From contig NC_089242.1 in NCBI RefSeq assembly GCF_000512585.2, positions 992,001 through 1,056,000 of the forward strand: DNA of 64,000 bases, written 5' to 3'. Below are positions 59,115 through 64,000 of this stretch, piece after piece. This DNA is from Kwoniella bestiolae CBS 10118 (lineage: Eukaryota; Basidiomycota; Tremellomycetes; Tremellales; Cryptococcaceae). The first letter of the stretch is position 1, and every line of letters begins with the position of its first letter. Both the position numbers and the translations under genes were made by a program. The notes under the pieces are model-generated. The model searched no databases, was not told the origin of the DNA, and saw only the letters and a list, made by a program, of their open reading frames with translations.

Positions 59115-60456
59115 TGTTTGCCGTATATCATACTTGTTGATCGGATCATCGAGGTGTATCTGGATTGGTTGGTGAGGAGAGTGTGCATGTCTAGGTTGTA
59201 TTGAGTGTAGGAGAGAAGAGAAGAAGATAAGACAGAAAAGACGCGACGATTGAAAATGACTAAGTGCGGGAAGGGTGCAAGTGGGGTGTAGAACGTCGTT
59301 CAACTTGGACTAGCATAGTCAGTACACCCAACAAGGTCATTAGGATATCATTACGATTCAATCAATGACTTTCAACCAGTCGCGATAGAGTGTCGCTCAG
59401 TCCCACCGAGAACATTTGCAGGATTAGTAAATCCATTAGCCCCCTGTCTAATCAGTACGCGTCCGTCCATCCCAAGCATCAAGGACCCCTCTAAATCCCT
59501 CAGTAAAGTCTTAGAGGGGGCGAGTGATCCAGAAATGAGGTCAAAATGGGTCAAAGCATTAGTGAAATCTTGCAGAACGAGGATGTAAAGTATTTTTATA
59601 AGAATTTGTGAAATGGGCAAATACGAAATAACAACGAAGACGATGAAAATGGAATGATGAGAGTTTGAGGTTGGGGGGGTGGAAATGTACAGTGTGAGAA
59701 ATGGGTCCGGGCGGTGAGTGTGTACAGTGCTGGCGTTGATAATTGATGGTACCTGTTTTCCAAAAATACACGTCATCGACATCTCATCGTAGGGCGCAGG
59801 TCAAGGAACAGCATCAAGCGTTTTCAACGGAACTCAACAGATCATACTGTACAAGCAGAAAATGAGATGGGATGGCAACGTCCTTTGACAACATAGATAA
59901 TTCAACTACATAGACATCCATGTTAGACAAACAAGATAAATCGAGACTCTTTCGGACAATGCAATACTGAGTGCGACGTATCTGGGGAAACATGATACAC
60001 CGCTTGGCGACAATTTGTACCCTTAACGCATAAGCCATCCATCCACACACGTCCAGACCCTCCCTTCCCTCTCACCACTCACAATATGGAAATACTCCTA
60101 GTTTCATCCCATGTTATTCTCCTTTCATACATCTGGACAGGACAGGCCACAACGACGCAAGGACGCTTTGACGTCTATGTGACATCACTCCATCATTCAG
60201 CTTATGTTGGATCCTTTATCAAATTGATGGGAATGACGTTGATGCCTGTTGATGAATTTGCTTACTGTATCGACTCATTCTATATAAGTAGAGCAGATCA
60301 TTGGAGTAGTCTTGGATTTCTCATCTACAACAACAAGACAAACGAATATTCACGATCTCACGACCCACAATATCACTTTTATCAGTCATTAGACTTTACC
60401 CTCACAACTAAACTATCGTAACGAAGTATACACCCCCATTGGCAGAGCTGCAGAAG
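59115..60456. promoter_or_regulatory. Region between AP endonuclease and small-protein pair
   Basis: 1342 bp between divergent starts. It contains a TATA box at 60281-60287 and one ACGCGT near 59457. A 111-codon open frame at 60086-60421 spans that TATA box, so it is probably not coding. Confidence 0.45.
60281..60287 (+). promoter_or_regulatory. TATA box of small conserved protein, copy A
   Basis: TATATAA 176 nt before the ATG at 60457. Confidence 0.5.
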
Positions 60457-61025
60457 ATGTCGGAGCAAGAACAGTGAGTGGCGATGTGTCCTTTTCACCT
60501 CATCTGCGACTATAACATACCAATAATTCCTCATACGTCGGACATACTCGTACCGTCACCACATCCTGTTGAAACCCATCAACCCATCTTCCTCCCCTCA
60601 TCTTCCTCCACCTCCTCTACATCTCCACCTGCTTTCACCTCCTAAACCCCGCTGACCTACGTACCAAACACAGACAACAACTCCAAAGACAACAGTCCTC
60701 TCAAAACAAACAACAACAATACGACGATGACGAGAAAGCCCCCTTCGAAAACACAATCTCCAACGGTATGATCAAACCCGGTCAACCAGGCGACGACGGC
60801 GATTCCACCAATGTCATCCGGGATGTCGCCCTGAACCCCTTGGGTAAAAGGAAGAAGATGTTATCTGAGCAGATTGGCGAGGAGAACCTCAAACATGTTG
60901 GGAAGAAGGACGGGAAGGAGGATAACGATAGTGGGTCGTTGAAGATTAGAATTCAATTGGATTTGGATGTGGAAGTCCATTTGAGTGCGAGAGTTAAGGG
61001 TGATATCACTATTGGGTTGCTCTAA
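60457..61025 (+). CDS. Small conserved fungal protein, copy A
   Basis: 122-residue hydrophilic protein, exons 60457-60473 (MSEQE plus two bases) and 60674-61025. After a Gln-rich N-terminus (QQQLQRQQSSQNKQQQ) and an acidic linker, the C-terminal 65 residues are conserved with copy B: 'DVALNPLG', 'IGEENLKHVGKKDGKEDND', 'SLKIRIQLDLDVEVHLSAR' and KGDITIGLL. Similar C-termini are known in uncharacterised fungal proteins; I do not know a function. The alternating hydrophobic pattern suggests a short beta structure. No signal peptide. The 200-nt intron is long for this genome. Confidence 0.75.
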
Positions 61026-62158
61026 TCATCTTGTTCCCGCATGAAGATGGAGAGGGTACTGGGGGCTGGTAGTGTCTGGACCAGGGACAGTGGAAGGGAG
61101 GGAATGTAGTGGATGATCTGTTCATTCTGTTCTGCCTGTCGACGAATTCTGTAGCTTATATACACGTCCTGAATGAGGATCAATGATTAAATGGTAATGG
61201 AAAGCTGCCCAACTGAACACTGAGCAGACCTTTTTACATCACGAAGTCACCCAATCCAGATACACGTCCGCTACTCGTACTCTGCTTCGTTTGAACCACT
61301 TCCCCGATTTCCTTCACTTCAAATGCTTGAGTGAATTCACAAACAACCCTCAACGCGCAGTTCACATATCAACACGCATCCCGAAGCCTTTACGTCACAC
61401 CCGACAACCGAGCGACTTAAGCTTTTTTATGCTATGCTGTAAAATGTAAAAACAAACCGGCGGCGCAAAAGGGTGACATTCCGGAATCGGTATCAGTGGT
61501 CCTGAGGAACCGCGTCATCTTACCAAAAATAATCAAAAAGGTTAATTCTCGTTCCAGCTAACGAGCTCGCGAGTGTTCTCGACTTGTTTAATTTATCTGT
61601 CGTAGGTCAGGTTATTCTTCTTTATTGTATCCGACAGTTCTTGTCACTCAAGGTACCCAAGGTGCAGCAAGTCTCCATGTTAATATGGAGGCCGAGGAGC
61701 CAAGGAAGGGAAAAGGGTAAAGACCTTTTTGTGCTCCAGATAAGCACAGCTTGATTATTCCTAGCTTGGATCCCGAACGAGTCTCCCAGTCCGTAGCTTC
61801 CAGACGATGACAATCGGGTATCATATGCTTGTTTCAGAGAAGCACCCCTTTCACATTGGCTCTAAGATATCCTCACTTACGAGAGAGGTTCTCGCACGCA
61901 CATGATAGATGTGACATCATATCTCATCTGTATCACTGCAGTCTCGTTGCTTCACATGAGCTGTACAGTCCAAAGAATCCTGGAATATGACGTTGACCTG
62001 ACGTCTTCCTCGAAAGAACAAGAACATGACTCATCCGTCTGTGCATTCTGCAGTACATGAATTATATCCACTAAAAACGCAATAATGAAAATCTTTTCAG
62101 GACGTATATAACTCATATAACGACTATGGCGTAAAGTGATCTCCCTTCTTCTCAAAAC
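61026..62158. other. Region between copies A and B
   Basis: 1133 bp, no gene recognised. A TATATAA at about 62105-62111 lies 48-54 nt before the copy B start. Confidence 0.45.
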
Positions 62159-62777
62159 ATGTTCAATTTTAGATCAAATCAAAACACACCTACCAAGAAG
62201 CCCCCTACACCAGAGAACGAGAACGAGAACGAAAACAAGATGTCAGAGAAACAACAGTAAGTATCCTCGCTTCCCCTTCAGATATATAACTTGAAAATTG
62301 ACGATATGGTATGAATCACGTAGAGAACGAAAAGTCCAAAGACAACAGAACGGGAACAAACCCCCTCAATACGATTCAGACGATAGTGATCGAGACGCCT
62401 CTGACTCTGAGGGCGAGGACGAGGGAAACGACGGACCATTGGATGGGTTGAACCAAGCTGGCGAAGCGGGACAGGAAGTAGCAGACACAGCCAATCAAGT
62501 TACCGACCAGGCTACCGATACCGTCCAGGGCGTTACCAAGACCGCCGACGACGCTACCAGCGCCATCAAGGATGTAGCGCTCAACCCCCTGGGAGGGAAG
62601 AAGAAGAAACAGCTTAGTCAGACTATTGGGGAGGAGAACTTGAAGAACGTTGGGAAGAAGGATGGAAAGGAGGATAATGATAATGGGTCGCTTAAGATTA
62701 GGATCCAGTTGGATTTGGACGTCGAGGTGCATTTGAGTGCTAGGATCAAGGGTGATATTACCATTGGGTTGCTTTAG
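62159..62777 (+). CDS. Small conserved fungal protein, copy B
   Basis: 183-residue paralogue of copy A, exons 62159-62256 and 62324-62777, with the intron at the same place (after MSEKQ, phase 2). The longer ATG at 62159 adds MFNFRSNQNTPTKKPP; the internal ATG at 62240 would match the copy A start. Between the acidic linker and the shared C-terminus it has about 45 extra residues, 'AGEAGQEVADTANQVTDQA' and 'TDTVQGVTKTADDATSA', an amphipathic 11-residue-like periodicity seen in LEA/apolipoprotein-type helices. The C-terminal block 'SLKIRIQLDLDVEVHLSAR' is identical to copy A. Function unknown. Confidence 0.8.
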
Positions 62778-63391
62778 AGAAGTATACATGAGTACACGGT
62801 AGCAGGACGAGGACATTCGACATGAGGGATTAGAATTATAGATCACATTTAGAATATAGAACTTAGAGCCCATAGGCAATGTAGCGATTAGATATTTATA
62901 GACGTTCACCAGTAGAATAGATCACACCCATATGCATGTCTCCGTAGCCGTTCAACTCCACCTTACATACCTGCGGTCGTTGACGAATGCTGCTGAACAA
63001 GCGATGCTGTGTCACCAAATGCCTAAGCTGATTCCCGTTTAATTTGTATCTCGATTACAACCCTGAATCCCTTGTGTGTGGCGTCTCCAATTTTTTACGC
63101 AGGTGGAGTTGGCGAGCTTGTATTTCTCCGAGTGACATGGAACACACACTCAATACGCGAATGATCAATGCGTCCTTTGTCCTAGCTGTGTACCCTTTGT
63201 GTAGACGAGGTCATGCATGGGGCAAGCAAGAGATGCAGTAACAACGTCATAGCTTGCTCGGTTTGACTAAGCTCACTGGACATCAACGGATGATCCTCAT
63301 CTTTTCATGTTTTGATTTTAAATTTTTGCCATTGCATCCATTTAACGATTACTTTCTCTCATGCTCAGACAACGATGATCCCCTCGACATA
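62778..63391. other. Region upstream of last gene
   Basis: 614 bp between tandem genes; no gene or clear promoter motif seen. Confidence 0.45.
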
Positions 63392-64000
63392 ATGGTATTG
63401 GGCATACTGAGCGCCGTCGCAGCTTGCCCCGCCATTATAGGAACTACGGAGGCCGTAAGACATGGACAAAAAGCCCAAGCGAAAGAGGCCCACCGAGGTC
63501 AAAAGGTCAATATGATAGTCAGGTTACCGACTCCTATACCGGGGTATAGTGAGAAGTTTGAGGGCTCGCTGGTAGTGCTGAAGGACAACAAAGTGAGTGC
63601 TGCGTCTCATTTGAACTTACCCAATTGTTTGTCATCGACAGTGTTAGGCTTAAACATTTTATGTCATTGCCATACGATATGCGGCTGTTTCGTCTCGTAA
63701 AAATTCAAACGTAACACGGGAACTTGTCCGCTTACTCAGGCACTTCCGTACCATTCCAATAGATATACATCCAACATGCCCAATCCAAATTCCCACCATA
63801 CTCTGTCCACCCCTTCGCAGGATACTACCTACCTTATCCATCCAATCAAAACAAGTGGGCAGGAGCAGGATACAAAGGCGAAGGACTAGTTAGTACGATA
63901 AACGACGAGAACCACTTGAACTGGATCTACGTCGATCGCGATACCCATGAGCTCAAATATGGTGTAAAGCAGGAAGCGGAACCCAACTGCTGTGGACCAT
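63392..64000 (+). CDS. Conserved uncharacterised fungal protein, 5' part
   Basis: First two exons (63392-63592 and 63763 to the window end) of a gene cut by the window. The N-terminus MVLGILSAVAACPAIIGTTE is a short hydrophobic stretch. It is followed by 'AVRHGQKAQAKEAHRGQK', 'GSLVVLKDNK', 'HPFAGYYLPYPS', 'GLVSTINDENHLNWIYVD' and 'RDTHELKYGVKQEAEPN'. This arrangement is recognisable from a widespread family of uncharacterised fungal proteins with the pattern HPFxGYYLP and LNWxYVDRxTxELKYG. No enzymatic role is known to me. The start was chosen because the family begins at MVLGIL. Confidence 0.8.

Noticed and set aside
60086..60421. 111-codon open frame starting with a hydrophobic stretch
   Set aside because: It spans the probable TATA box (60281) of small-protein copy A, has no recognisable domain and a residue composition like non-coding sequence.

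Overview
This 64 kb window is nuclear DNA from a fungus, most likely a Tremellomycete basidiomycete of the Cryptococcus/Kwoniella kind. The genes are intron-dense (up to 22 exons). Most introns are 50-90 nt with GTGAGT/GTATGT donors and CTRAY-like branch sites, and the proteins resemble conserved basidiomycete housekeeping families. Lineage is inferred from gene architecture and protein character only. I found no transposon, CRISPR array, virus or prokaryotic cluster. Exon boundaries below were assembled by hand from splice sites, reading phase and remembered family motifs; for every complete gene the summed exon length is a multiple of three.

Layout, left to right: MAK11/PAK1IP1-like WD40 gene (partial, -), SEC6 exocyst subunit (+), QNS1 NAD+ synthetase (-, 20 exons including one of 3 nt), prefoldin subunit 5 (+), a DUF4743 Nudix gene (-), a tandem array of three secreted beta-trefoil lectin-like genes (+), a SAM-dependent methyltransferase (+), MSH6 (-) divergent from RNR2 (+) with clustered MCB-type ACGCGT sites between them, a solitary 5S rRNA gene (+), a mitochondrial membrane-anchored J-protein (+), PEX5 (+, lysine where the export cysteine is expected), a shortened Nudix paralogue (-, with a 7-nt exon), the corepressor SSN6/CYC8 (+, behind a 2.8 kb upstream region), COQ9 (-) divergent from mitochondrial AspRS MSD1 (+), POP4 (-), BUD6/AIP3 (+), an R3HCC1-like gene (-), a five-unit polyubiquitin gene (+), COQ11-like (+), an endonuclease IV-type AP endonuclease with a long repeat-bearing N-terminus (-, with a 9-nt exon), a tandem pair of small conserved fungal proteins (+), and the start of another conserved fungal gene (+, cut by the window end).

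Functionally the window is mostly housekeeping: secretion (SEC6, BUD6), DNA replication and repair (MSH6, RNR2, AP endonuclease), mitochondrial function (QNS1 supplies NAD, COQ9, COQ11, MSD1, J-protein), peroxisome import (PEX5), RNA processing and ribosome assembly (POP4, MAK11, 5S), protein folding and turnover (prefoldin, ubiquitin) and global repression (SSN6). The accessory part is 11-15.5 kb (lectin-like array). The most unusual signals are the three microexons (3, 7 and 9 nt), the Cys-to-Lys change in PEX5, the dispersed 5S gene, two GC-AG introns, and a thrice-repeated SP/TP-flanked motif in the AP endonuclease extension.
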